This document shows positions 7,807-15,721 of a DNA stretch of 42,223 nucleotides, piece by piece; position 1 is the stretch's first letter; the number at the start of each line of letters is the position of its first letter. A program made the translations under genes and the position numbers. Source of the DNA: Bacillota bacterium (GTDB lineage: Bacteria > Bacillota > Bacilli > Paenibacillales > Paenibacillaceae); assembly GCA_023386495.1 (NCBI GenBank), contig JAEWJS010000077.1, forward strand, positions 1 through 42,223, in the 5' to 3' direction. Under the pieces are notes generated by a model that saw only the letters and a list, made by a program, of their open reading frames with translations, was not told the DNA's origin and ran no database searches.

Positions 7807-8394
7807 ATGCCGCCTAAGGCGGAACTAACGCGAGAGAAGATTCTGAATGCCGCATTTGAGCTCGTTCGAGAGCAAGGGATCGAGGCGATGACGACACGCA
7901 GAATCGCGCAGCGCCTGCAATGTTCGACCCAGCCGATCTATAGCGCATGCGGCAATATGGAGCAGATTCGAGAGGCCGTGCTGGCAAGGGCCGGCGAATG
8001 CGCGAGAGACTACATGCTCGAATATCGGGACGACCGCTACACGGCTGCGCTTAAGCTTGCGCTCGGATTCATGCAGTTCGCGCAGATGGAGAGGCATCTG
8101 TTCCGCGCGCTCTATCTGTCGGGCTACCTTCAATATGATCCGAATGCGGACTTGATGCTCGGCGAGAAGCTGCTGGGCGACGGCGCGGACGCCAACTATT
8201 TTCGCCAAGGCAGCCGAATTCATCGATTATCAGTTGAGCAGCGAAGGCAAGTCTACAAGAAGCTGTCGATCTATCTGATCGGGATCGGCACGATGCTGAA
8301 TACGAATGCCATGAAGCTGGAGATGCAGGAGGCTGCTGATATGGTGGCGGAGATGTATGAGATGCTGCTTGCGAAGGAGGGCGTCGGCAGGTGA
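7807..8394 (+). CDS. TetR/AcrR-family transcriptional regulator
   Basis: The 195-residue protein has an N-terminal TetR-type DNA-binding domain: TREKILNAAFELVREQGIE, then TTRRIAQRLQCSTQPIYSACG (about residues 34-55). The C-terminal helical part would bind an unknown ligand. Normal family members have aromatic-rich YYHF/YRHF after the recognition helix; here it is IYSACGN, as in some Firmicute subfamilies. The ATG at 7807 follows GGGGGAC. Its stop overlaps the start of the following kinase gene (GTGA), so the two are co-translated and probably functionally linked. Confidence 0.88.
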   Translation: MPPKAELTREKILNAAFELVREQGIEAMTTRRIAQRLQCSTQPIYSACGNMEQIREAVLARAGECARDYMLEYRDDRYTAALKLALGFMQFAQMERHLFRALYLSGYLQYDPNADLMLGEKLLGDGADANYFRQGSRIHRLSVEQRRQVYKKLSIYLIGIGTMLNTNAMKLEMQEAADMVAEMYEMLLAKEGVGR

Positions 8395-9293
8395 GGGAGA
8401 TCGGGCGGCTAGAAGAGGGCACAGCGGCGGATAGAGCGCTAGGGCGCAAAATCGGCGAAGGCGGCTGCGCGGAAGTGTTCGAGTGGGGGGATGGCAGCAA
8501 GGTCATCAAGCTGGCGAAGAGCAACACGAGCGTGGAGGACTTGGCACTCGAATTAAGGAACAATCAAGCGGCCTGGGAGCAAGGCCTCCCGGTACCGCGG
8601 TCATATGGGCTGGTGGATGTCGCCGGCCGGCCAGGCGCCGTATTCGAGCGCATCGACGGGGAATCGATGATGGAGCGTTTCATTGCGAAGCTCATGCAGC
8701 CCAAGCTGCAGGACCCAACGGCAGGCCATGCATGGGATTGGGATCCTGCGATGCGTACCGATATTACGAGGATGGCAGAGCTGATGCACAAGATCCACCA
8801 GCATCGTGTTCCGGGATTACCCTCGCAGCAGGATGAGATGGCACACAGGATCCGGCAAGGGGATTACTTAGACGATGGCGAGAAGGATACGGTAATCAAG
8901 TGGTTGAAATTTCTGCCGCAGCAGGATCGGCTATGTCACGGCGACCTGAATCCCGGCAATATCATGATTCGGGACGGCGAGTACGTGGTCATCGACTGGA
9001 TGAACGCCACGTCCGGCACGCCCGCGGCGGACATTGCCGAATACGTCGTCATGATTCGATTCGGGCTATTGCCTCCGGAGCTGCCGGAATCGATCATTGC
9101 GGTGTTCGACGCTGTGCGGGAACCGTTCATCCAGCTGTTCATGGAGGCCTATACGCGGATATCGGGTATGACCTATGTGGATATCGAGCCGTGGATCGTT
9201 CCCATAGCAGCCCGCAAGCTGTGCACGGATGCCATCAGCGAGAGGGAGAAGCAGATTCTGGTGGCCGAGATCAGAAGGCGCATCGGTACATAG
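8391..9293 (+). CDS. Aminoglycoside phosphotransferase (APH)-like kinase
   Basis: The 300-residue protein shows the APH/choline-kinase fold: a glycine-rich N-lobe (KIGEGGCAEVFEW, ~19-31), a conserved Lys in KVIKLAK, the catalytic loop CHGDLNPGNIMI with HxDxxxxN near residue 183, and the metal-binding VIDW at about 201. The substrate is unknown; many relatives do not act on aminoglycosides. The GTG start overlaps the TetR stop codon by 4 nt and has AGGAGGG at good spacing inside the upstream gene. The TetR protein probably controls this pair. Confidence 0.82.
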   Translation: MREIGRLEEGTAADRALGRKIGEGGCAEVFEWGDGSKVIKLAKSNTSVEDLALELRNNQAAWEQGLPVPRSYGLVDVAGRPGAVFERIDGESMMERFIAKLMQPKLQDPTAGHAWDWDPAMRTDITRMAELMHKIHQHRVPGLPSQQDEMAHRIRQGDYLDDGEKDTVIKWLKFLPQQDRLCHGDLNPGNIMIRDGEYVVIDWMNATSGTPAADIAEYVVMIRFGLLPPELPESIIAVFDAVREPFIQLFMEAYTRISGMTYVDIEPWIVPIAARKLCTDAISEREKQILVAEIRRRIGT

Positions 9294-9304
9294 CGGTATA
9301 GGGT

Positions 9305-9347
9305 GGGAGACGGACGCGTTCGGGCAAGGCTGGACAGGACGTCTCCC
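9305..9347 (+). terminator. Possible terminator hairpin after the APH-like gene
   Basis: GGGAGACG (9305-9312) pairs with CGTCTCCC (9340-9347) across a 27-nt loop. The following sequence TTGCGTTATTCTT is only weakly T-rich, so termination may be inefficient. The left arm and its flank nearly repeat those of the terminator at 7673. Confidence 0.5.
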
Positions 9348-9359
9348 TTGCGTTATTCT

Positions 9360-9382
9360 TATACATAGATAACCGATGTATA
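9360..9382 (+). promoter_or_regulatory. Inverted repeat upstream of padR (candidate PadR operator)
   Basis: TATACAT (9360-9366) and ATGTATA (9376-9382) form a perfect 7-bp inverted repeat with a 9-nt spacer. It ends 29 nt before the padR-like start codon. PadR-family repressors typically bind ATGT/ACAT-type dyads near their own promoters. Binding is inferred. Confidence 0.6.
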
Positions 9383-9411
9383 GATTGTCTAGGTATAGGA
9401 GGCGCAAGCGC

Positions 9412-9744
9412 ATGGCAATTAACAAGGAACTGCTCAAGGGAAGCACGGTCATCCTGGTGCTGACGCTGCTGAACGACAGGGATATGTACGGCTACGAAAT
9501 CGTGAAGGAGCTTGGACGACAGTCGGACGGCGTGTTCGACCTGAAGGAAGGGACGCTGTATCCGATTCTGCACACGCTGGAAGGCGAGCAGTGGGTCCAT
9601 GCGTATTGGCAGGAGCACGACGGCCGCAAGCGCAAGTACTACCGGATCACGGAGGACGGACGCAGACGGCTCAAGGAGAAAAAGGCCGAATGGGTCCTGT
9701 TCCGGACTGCGGTGGACGGCGTGATTGGGGAGGGCGGACGATGA
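9412..9744 (+). CDS. PadR-family transcriptional regulator
   Basis: The 110-residue protein is a compact winged-helix PadR regulator: KGSTVILVLTLLNDRDMYGYEIVKEL, then GTLYPILHTLEGEQWV (recognition region) and the wing GRKRKYYRITEDGRRRL. The ATG at 9412 follows AGGAGG at 9-nt spacing. Its stop overlaps the start of the next gene by ATGA. PadR genes coupled to HAAS-domain membrane proteins are a recurring arrangement in Firmicutes; the HAAS partner is thought to modulate signalling through the PadR protein. Confidence 0.9.
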   Translation: MAINKELLKGSTVILVLTLLNDRDMYGYEIVKELGRQSDGVFDLKEGTLYPILHTLEGEQWVHAYWQEHDGRKRKYYRITEDGRRRLKEKKAEWVLFRTAVDGVIGEGGR

Positions 9745-11084
9745 AGGCTCACAGCGGGGAGATGTATGCGGGCCGAGAACTGGAGATGTTCCTGGACGAA
9801 GTGTGCGGGGCGATCCGGGCGAAAGAGGTCCATGCCGACATCCGGGAAGAGCTGATTGCGCACGTCGAGGAATTGAAGCAAGTGCGAATCGAGCAAGGGA
9901 TGTCCGAGGAAGAGGCGCTGCGCGAGGCGATCCAGGCAATGGGCGATCCGGCGGCGATCGGCAGCGGCTTGGATGCGGCGCATCGGCCGAAGGTGCACTG
10001 GGGCATGCTGGCCGTGGTCGGCGGCATGATCGGCGTCGGCATCCTGGCGATGATGAACGTGCAGGCCATGCTGATCGATCGAATGCCGGACATGGCTTTC
10101 CTGGAGCGGAAGCTCGTCTTCATCGTCATGGGAGTACTGGCGATGGCGGGACTGTGGCTGCTTGACTATCGTTGGCTGAAGCGCTGGTCGGAGCTGCTGC
10201 ACGGCGGTTCGATCGCGCTCCTGCTGGCGCTGCCCTATATCGGGCTGCAGTTGAATGGCCGCACGATGTATGTATCTATCGGTTCGATCGGCATCGACAT
10301 GACCACGGTTGCCTTGATCGGCATGATCATGGGACTTGCCGGCATGAAGCCGCTGCGGGAATGGACACCGGGCAGAGGCGTTGTCTTGCTTGCCTATCGG
10401 CTGTTCCTTCCGATGATATTGTTCGTTCTCGTGCCTGTGATCGTCAATGCGGTCATCTATGCGCTGGTGTTCGGATCCCAGCTATGGCTGACGCGCAAGA
10501 GCAAGAAGCAACTGCTCGTCGTTATAGGCGCGTGTACCGTGCCGTGTTACGCAATCTTCTCTATGCTGCTGTTGGGACCGAACGGTGAATACCGGTTGCA
10601 TCGGCTCACGAGTTTCCTCAGGCTCGATGATCCGCAGGGGTCGGATTTTCATATCGTTCAATCGCTCGAGGCGATTCGTTCCGCCGGTTGGTTCGGCCAT
10701 GGCTACGCGGCGTGGAATAACACGCTGCCGTACATCTATAGCGATTCGTGGCTGCCATACTTCATCTACTGCTTTGGTTGGCTCGCGGGCATCGGCTTCG
10801 CCGCGTTAACCGCGCTGTTCATCGGCATGATCGCGAGCACGGCGGCGCTGGTGCGGGACCCGTTCGGCAAGCGGCTGGCTGCGGCAATCTGCGTCTCGCT
10901 GGCGGTGCAATACGTCGTGCCGTTCCTGATGGCGCTCGGCTGGGCGCCTTATGTCGGGATATCGCTTCCGATCGTCAGCTACAGCGGGATGCATACGGTG
11001 CTTCAGCTTGCGATGGTCGGTTTGCTGCTGAGCGCCTACCGCCGGAGAATGATCATCCGGACGCAATCGGAGATGCAGGAATAG
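9741..11084 (+). CDS. HAAS-domain fused to a SEDS (FtsW/RodA/SpoVE)-like membrane protein
   Basis: Residues 1-75 form a cytosolic HAAS/permease-prefix helical domain (ELEMFLDEVCGAIRAKEVHADIREEL type, then EEALREAIQAMGDP). The remaining ~370 residues have about nine or ten membrane segments. The C-terminus PIVSYSGMHTVLQLAMVGLLLS matches the closing helix of SEDS glycosyltransferases (FtsW P-x-VSYGGSS...). The extracellular loop FtsW/RodA use for catalysis corresponds to YSDSWLPYFIYCFGWLAG: an Asp is retained, but the usual E-E-L-G is replaced. It may be a diverged SEDS protein with altered or no polymerase activity. It is translationally coupled to padR. Confidence 0.8.
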   Translation: MKAHSGEMYAGRELEMFLDEVCGAIRAKEVHADIREELIAHVEELKQVRIEQGMSEEEALREAIQAMGDPAAIGSGLDAAHRPKVHWGMLAVVGGMIGVGILAMMNVQAMLIDRMPDMAFLERKLVFIVMGVLAMAGLWLLDYRWLKRWSELLHGGSIALLLALPYIGLQLNGRTMYVSIGSIGIDMTTVALIGMIMGLAGMKPLREWTPGRGVVLLAYRLFLPMILFVLVPVIVNAVIYALVFGSQLWLTRKSKKQLLVVIGACTVPCYAIFSMLLLGPNGEYRLHRLTSFLRLDDPQGSDFHIVQSLEAIRSAGWFGHGYAAWNNTLPYIYSDSWLPYFIYCFGWLAGIGFAALTALFIGMIASTAALVRDPFGKRLAAAICVSLAVQYVVPFLMALGWAPYVGISLPIVSYSGMHTVLQLAMVGLLLSAYRRRMIIRTQSEMQE

Positions 11085-11133
11085 AGAATTGCCGATTAGG
11101 AGAAACTTTCATCTTGTCCCCTGCGTCTAAGTA

Positions 11134-11150
11134 ATGTAAGCGTTTTACAT
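11134..11150 (+). promoter_or_regulatory. ATGTAA-N5-TTACAT dyad, cre-like
   Basis: A perfect 6-bp inverted repeat with central GCGTT lies 22 nt upstream of the next gene's ATG cluster. It resembles a CcpA cre site (TGWAANCGNTNWCA), but the spacing is one base longer, so CcpA binding is doubtful. It could be an operator of another regulator. Confidence 0.4.
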
Positions 11151-11172
11151 CTGGGGCGCAGGAAGGGGGAAG

Positions 11173-11814
11173 ATGATGATGGGCGGCAAGGCGATCCGTG
11201 GAATCGGCACGATGGTGCTGTGCTGGCTGGCTGCCTTCGTTGTCGTCGTGGTCAGCACGTCTCCGTCTGCCAAAGCGTTGAATTTTGCGGTCTACTCGCT
11301 GGTAGAGCTGGCTGCGGAAGCGGATCATGCGTTCGTAGGAACCGTGACGGGAAGTTCGGAAGGCGATGAAGACTGGTACGATTGGTATACGCTGCGCGTC
11401 GACATTCCGCTGCATGGCGGGTTCGCGAAGGCTCACGAGGTGAAGGTACGGGTGACGCAGTTCGCCGACGAAGGCGTGCTGGATAAAGGGGTTAACTATT
11501 TGTTCCTGCTCGATGATTACGGGGCCGAGGGCTATAGTATCAGCGGCGTGCATCAAGGGTTCATCAAGCTGAAGAACGGCATGGCCGAATCGCGTTTCTA
11601 CGAGCAGGAGGAGATCGACAGCTACCTGGGACGCTACGGGCTCAAGGTGAAGACGATCTACGAACGGCTGCTGCCCGAGACAGAAGCTCCGGTCCCGGTC
11701 AGCGGGCATGGCCGAGGCACGGAGACGGCCATCGCATGGGTGGCAGGCATCGCGCTTACGGGGATGCTGGTCGGCCTGTATTATAGGAGTCGCCGCATGA
11801 AGAATAGAGCGTAA
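11173..11814 (+). CDS. Exported, C-terminally membrane-anchored protein of unknown function
   Basis: I do not recognise a specific family. The 213-residue product starts with a signal peptide (positive Arg/Lys, a hydrophobic stretch around residues 12-28, possible cleavage after SPSAKA). An extracellular beta-rich domain of ~150 residues follows, and a C-terminal membrane helix (AIAWVAGIALTGMLVGLYY, ~186-204) ends in basic residues. The pattern ELAAEADHAFVGTVTG ... IPLHGG ... NYLFLLDDYG ... GVHQGFIKLKNG resembles secreted domains with an OB-like fold, but this is weak. Three ATGs occur at 11173, 11176 and 11179; spacing to AAGGGGG favours the second or third. Confidence 0.72.
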   Translation: MMMGGKAIRGIGTMVLCWLAAFVVVVVSTSPSAKALNFAVYSLVELAAEADHAFVGTVTGSSEGDEDWYDWYTLRVDIPLHGGFAKAHEVKVRVTQFADEGVLDKGVNYLFLLDDYGAEGYSISGVHQGFIKLKNGMAESRFYEQEEIDSYLGRYGLKVKTIYERLLPETEAPVPVSGHGRGTETAIAWVAGIALTGMLVGLYYRSRRMKNRA

Positions 11815-11819
11815 TAACG

Positions 11820-11850
11820 AAGGCTTCGTCATCCCTTGACGGAGCCTTTG
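11820..11850 (+). terminator. Hairpin terminator before hisZ
   Basis: AAGGCTTCGTCA and TGACGGAGCCTT form a stem with one mismatch and a short loop, followed by a weak TTTG tail. It separates the accessory island from the his operon. Confidence 0.6.
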
Positions 11851-11942
11851 CCGCGTGCTATTATTACGTCTAATCACTTTATTTTGGCAGTATGGTAACA
11901 TGGTAGCACGTTAATACGATAAAGTATATGTGGGTGAAAACG

Positions 11943-13166
11943 ATGTCCAAACCTAAAGGTTTCGAAAAACCGATCGGCGTGAAGGACTACTTGCCGAATG
12001 CAGTAGCCAAGCTGCGCCATATCGAACGGCACGTGCTGGACTGCATGAAGCGTTGGGGCTATGAGCAGATCATGACGCCGACGATGGAATATTACGACAC
12101 GGTAGGCGTCGCAAGTTCGACGTCCGACCAGAAGCTGTTCAAGCTGCTCAATAACCGCGGGACGACGCTCGTGCTGCGCTCGGACATGACGGCGCCGATC
12201 GCGCGCGTAACGGCTTCGCTGCTCAAGGAGTCGCCGTTCCCGATCCGCTTGTCCTATCATTCGAACGTGTTCCGCGCGATCGAGGAAGAAGCGGGCCGCG
12301 AGGCCGAGTTCTTCCAGACGGGCGTCGAGCTGGTCGGCGATCCTTCTCCTGAGGCGGATGCCGAGGTGGTCGCGCTGGCGATCGCTTCGCTGAAGGCTGC
12401 GGGCGTGGATCGGTTCAAAATCGCGATCGGGCACGTCGGCTTCCTGAACGGGCTGCTGGAAGAGACGCTGAGCGGCCGTGAAGAGGAGCAGGAGGAGCTC
12501 AAGGCCTGTCTGCTTGGACGCGACTACGTCGGCTACCGGGAGCGTCTGCGCGCCCTTGCGCTGGCTGAGCCTGTGACGAAGGAGCTGGAGGGCATTCTCC
12601 GCTTGCGCGGAGGGCAAGAGGTCTGCCGGCAAGCACGCGAACTGAGCGGCGACGCAACGGCTCAGGCGGCGACGGAGCATCTGTGCGCGATGTGGGACGT
12701 ATTGGCGGCCTACGGCGTAACGGAGCATGTGCTGATCGATCTCACGATGATCGGGGATTTCTCCTATTATACGGGCATGACGTTCGAGGGCTATGCGGCA
12801 GACCTCGGCTTCCCGGTCGTTAGCGGCGGACGCTACGACAATCTGCTGCAGCAATTCGGCAGACCTGCGCCGGCGACGGGCTTCGCGCTCAAGACGACGC
12901 GGATCGTCGAGCTGATCGGCGAAGGAGCGGAAGAGCCGGCGCGCGTGCTGATCGGCTATGATGCCGACGGGCTGGCGGGCGCATTGGCGGAAGCTTCGCG
13001 TCTGCGCGGCGACGGGTATGTCGTCGTGACGGAGCGGATGGCGGCCGCGGAAGCGGAGGAACTGGCGGCAGCAAGTGCCGGCGCTGGCGGGACGCTGCGC
13101 CACAAGGGCACGGAGTACGGACGGTTCGTCGGATACGTGAACGGGAAGGGGGCTGGCGAAGCATGA
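11943..13166 (+). CDS. hisZ: ATP phosphoribosyltransferase regulatory subunit HisZ
   Basis: HisZ is a class II aaRS-like paralogue of HisRS that assembles with short-form HisG to make the active first enzyme of histidine synthesis. The 407-residue product has the HisRS-like core: KPIGVKDYLPNAVAKL, TPTMEYYDTVG, LVLRSDMTAPIARV (~78-91) and PIRLSYHSNVFRA, but no HisRS anticodon-binding tail is evident. The start at ATG 11943 follows GTGGGTGA; an ATG at 11928 is in frame. It heads the his operon and overlaps hisG by ATGA. Confidence 0.95.
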   Translation: MSKPKGFEKPIGVKDYLPNAVAKLRHIERHVLDCMKRWGYEQIMTPTMEYYDTVGVASSTSDQKLFKLLNNRGTTLVLRSDMTAPIARVTASLLKESPFPIRLSYHSNVFRAIEEEAGREAEFFQTGVELVGDPSPEADAEVVALAIASLKAAGVDRFKIAIGHVGFLNGLLEETLSGREEEQEELKACLLGRDYVGYRERLRALALAEPVTKELEGILRLRGGQEVCRQARELSGDATAQAATEHLCAMWDVLAAYGVTEHVLIDLTMIGDFSYYTGMTFEGYAADLGFPVVSGGRYDNLLQQFGRPAPATGFALKTTRIVELIGEGAEEPARVLIGYDADGLAGALAEASRLRGDGYVVVTERMAAAEAEELAAASAGAGGTLRHKGTEYGRFVGYVNGKGAGEA

Positions 13167-13795
13167 AGGAAATGCTGATGGTAGCAATGCCGAAGGGGCG
13201 GATCTATAAGCAGGCTTCGAAGCTTTTTCGCGAAGCGGGACTGCCGATTCCGGAAGACTTCGACGATACGCGCAAGCTGATTCTCGAAGCGCCGGAGGCG
13301 GGCATGGCGTTCATCATGGCGAAGCCGGTCGATGTGCCGACCTACGTGGAATACGGGGTCGCCGATATCGGCGTCGTCGGCAAGGACGTGCTGATGGAGG
13401 AGAACCGAGACGTATATGAGCTGCTTGACCTCGGCATCGCCAAGTGCCGGATGTCCGTGATCGGTCTGCCGGACTGGAAGCCGGTCATTAATCCGCGGGT
13501 CGCGACGAAGTATCCGAACGTGGCTTCGCAATATTTTCGCGAGCGGGGACAGCAAGTGGAGGTCATCAAGCTGAACGGCTCGATCGAGCTGGCGCCGCTG
13601 ATCGGACTCGCGGATCGGATCGTCGACATGGTCGAGACCGGACAGACGCTGCGGGATAACGGGTTGGTCGAGATGGAGTCGATCTTCGGCATCACGAGCC
13701 GCTTGATCGCCAATCGCGTCAGCTACCGGATGAAGAACGAAGCGATCCAGAGCCTGTGCGATCGGCTGCAGCAGACACTGTCGGCGAAGGCTTAA
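13163..13795 (+). CDS. hisG: ATP phosphoribosyltransferase, short form
   Basis: HisG condenses ATP with PRPP to phosphoribosyl-ATP, the committed and feedback-controlled step of histidine synthesis. The 210-residue chain is the short form lacking the C-terminal regulatory domain and therefore needs HisZ, encoded immediately upstream. The PRPP-binding segment VDMVETGQTLRDNGL (around residues 154-168) and the N-terminal AMPKGRIYKQASKLF are conserved. A stem-loop (AGCAGGCC/GGCCTGCT, 13821-13846) lies in the 79-nt gap before hisD. Confidence 0.97.
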   Translation: MKEMLMVAMPKGRIYKQASKLFREAGLPIPEDFDDTRKLILEAPEAGMAFIMAKPVDVPTYVEYGVADIGVVGKDVLMEENRDVYELLDLGIAKCRMSVIGLPDWKPVINPRVATKYPNVASQYFRERGQQVEVIKLNGSIELAPLIGLADRIVDMVETGQTLRDNGLVEMESIFGITSRLIANRVSYRMKNEAIQSLCDRLQQTLSAKA

Positions 13796-13874
13796 GTTAA
13801 GGAGCTAGAGAGAGCGTGAGAGCAGGCCGGCAGATGCAGGCCTGCTTGCGGTGAATGCGAAGGAGGGGTAAGAC

Positions 13875-15170
13875 GTGCGGATCATGGCAGCTGAGCAATT
13901 TCAATTGAAGCGCGAGGTAGAGTACGGCACGCCGGAACAGAACGAGACGGTGCGCGAGATCGTCGCGGCGGTACAGGCCGAGGGCGACGCGGCACTGCTC
14001 CGCTACACGGCGCAGCATGACCGCGTGACGCTGGACGCGGGATCGCTGCGCGTGACCGATGCGGAGATCGCGGCGGCCTATGACCGCGTAGACGGCGCGT
14101 TCTTGGACGCGATTCGCGAGGCGGCGGTGAACGTGAGAGCCTTCCACGAGAAGCAGAAGCGCAATTCGTGGATGGACCTGCAGCCGGACGGCACGCTGCT
14201 GGGCCAGATTCTGCGGCCGCTGAAGCGGGTCGGCGTCTATGTGCCGGGCGGCAAGGCGGCGTATCCGTCGTCCGTGCTGATGAACGTCATTCCGGCGCAG
14301 GTGGCCGGCGTGCCCGAGATCGTGATGGTGACGCCGCCCGCGACGGGCGGCAAGGCAGGCATCGACCCGTACATTCTCGTCGCGGCGGCTGAGGCCGGCG
14401 TGAAGGAGATGTACCGGGTCGGCGGCGCGCAGGCGATTGCCGCGCTGGCTTACGGCACGGACTCGATTCCGCCGGTCGATAAGATCTGCGGACCGGGCAA
14501 TATCTATGTGGCGCTGGCGAAGCGCGCCGTGTTCGGCGCCGTCGATATCGACAGCATCGCCGGGCCGAGCGAGATCGTCGTGCTGGCGGACGAGACGGCG
14601 AATGCGTCCTATGTGGCGGCGGACTTGCTGTCGCAGGCGGAGCATGACGAGATGGCATCGGCCATACTCGTGACGCCGTCGGCAGCGCTGGCCGAGGCGG
14701 TCGCAGCCGAGGTCGAGCGCCAGCTGGCGCAGCTGCCGCGGGAGGCGATCGCGCGCAAGTCGATCGACGACTACGGCGCGATCCTGCGCGTAGGCAGCAT
14801 GGAGGAAGGCGTCGCGGTTGTCAACAAGCTGGCGCCGGAGCATCTCGAGATCATGGCGGCGGATCCGATGGAGTACCTCGGCATGATCGAGAATGCAGGC
14901 GCGATCTTCCTCGGCGACTACAGCTCGGAGCCGGTAGGCGATTATTTCGCCGGACCGAATCACATCATCCCGACGAACGGCACGGCGCGGTTCTCGTCGC
15001 CGGTGAACGTGGATGACTTCTTGAAGAAATCGAGCTTGATCCGATACAGCAAGGCCGCGCTGATGGCCAGCGGCGACAAGATCATGACGCTGGCGCGGCA
15101 TGAAGGGCTGGAAGGCCACGCGCGCGCGATCGAGCTTCGCCTCGAGCAAGAGCGGGGCGGGCAGGGGTAA
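13875..15170 (+). CDS. hisD: Histidinol dehydrogenase
   Basis: HisD oxidises L-histidinol to L-histidine in two NAD-dependent, zinc-requiring steps. The 431-residue protein contains the family signature from IDSIAGPSEIVVLADETAN onward to QAEHDE, the catalytic Glu-His in APEHLEIM (~320), and GPNHIIPTNGTARFSS near residue 365. The start is GTG at 13875, directed by AGGAGGGG. A 551-nt gap with a palindromic repeat element separates it from hisB. Confidence 0.97.
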   Translation: MRIMAAEQFQLKREVEYGTPEQNETVREIVAAVQAEGDAALLRYTAQHDRVTLDAGSLRVTDAEIAAAYDRVDGAFLDAIREAAVNVRAFHEKQKRNSWMDLQPDGTLLGQILRPLKRVGVYVPGGKAAYPSSVLMNVIPAQVAGVPEIVMVTPPATGGKAGIDPYILVAAAEAGVKEMYRVGGAQAIAALAYGTDSIPPVDKICGPGNIYVALAKRAVFGAVDIDSIAGPSEIVVLADETANASYVAADLLSQAEHDEMASAILVTPSAALAEAVAAEVERQLAQLPREAIARKSIDDYGAILRVGSMEEGVAVVNKLAPEHLEIMAADPMEYLGMIENAGAIFLGDYSSEPVGDYFAGPNHIIPTNGTARFSSPVNVDDFLKKSSLIRYSKAALMASGDKIMTLARHEGLEGHARAIELRLEQERGGQG

Positions 15171-15721
15171 AGCGGGGCATGACGACAGGCGGTCGGGCAA
15201 GCGATAGGCTGGGCTGCCAGCGGCAGCGGGCATGACGTCAAGGTCTGGCAGCAGGTTGACGGGAAGCGTAGGGTTGGCGGTGAGAAAGTAGGGAGTAGCA
15301 GGCACGCGGGGGAAGGATTGCGTCGGCAAGAAGGCGATACAGCGTGCATGTGTGCGTTGCCGAACCTGTCGCCCCGCAGTCGGTAATAAGGAAGAATTGT
15401 ACCACTAATGATGGCGAAGGTTTACGGTTCGAGCGCGTAAAGGTAAAAAGTACAACTAATTCAAGCGAATTCGCCTAATATGGTGAATATCGAAGGATTA
15501 GTTGTATCCTTTGCCTCTATTTCGCGAGAATCAGGGAGAACGCTAATAATAGTTGTACTTTTTCACACTAACTGCCTTCGCCAACCGCCATGCCGACCTC
15601 GAACTAGCGCGACTCGCCAAGCTGCCGCATAAGTCCGTCCGCCGGGCGACCGGATAATGAAGCAGCAATTCATAAGAAGCAAGGGCATCCATAATCCACG
15701 GTAGAAAGAAGGTCATTCCCA
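15171..15721 (+). repeat. Gene-free hisD-hisB gap with a ~170-bp nested palindromic element
   Basis: No credible ORF is present. From 15413 to 15582 the DNA is nested and symmetric: GGCGAAGG (15413-15420) is matched by CCTTCGCC (15575-15582), and AAAAAGTACAACTA (15445-15458) by TAGTTGTACTTTTT (15550-15563). Between them lie the perfect palindrome GCGAATTCGC (15465-15474) and another copy of the motif, ATTAGTTGTATCC (near 15497). A degenerate copy (ATTGTACCACTAAT) sits near 15397. The consensus is about ATTAGTTGTACTTTTT in alternating orientation. It looks like a small non-coding mobile or extragenic palindromic element within the his operon. Confidence 0.7.

Noticed and set aside
11851..11942. 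T-box or other leader before hisZ
   Set aside because: The gap is too short, and no T-box motif or antiterminator pairing is visible.
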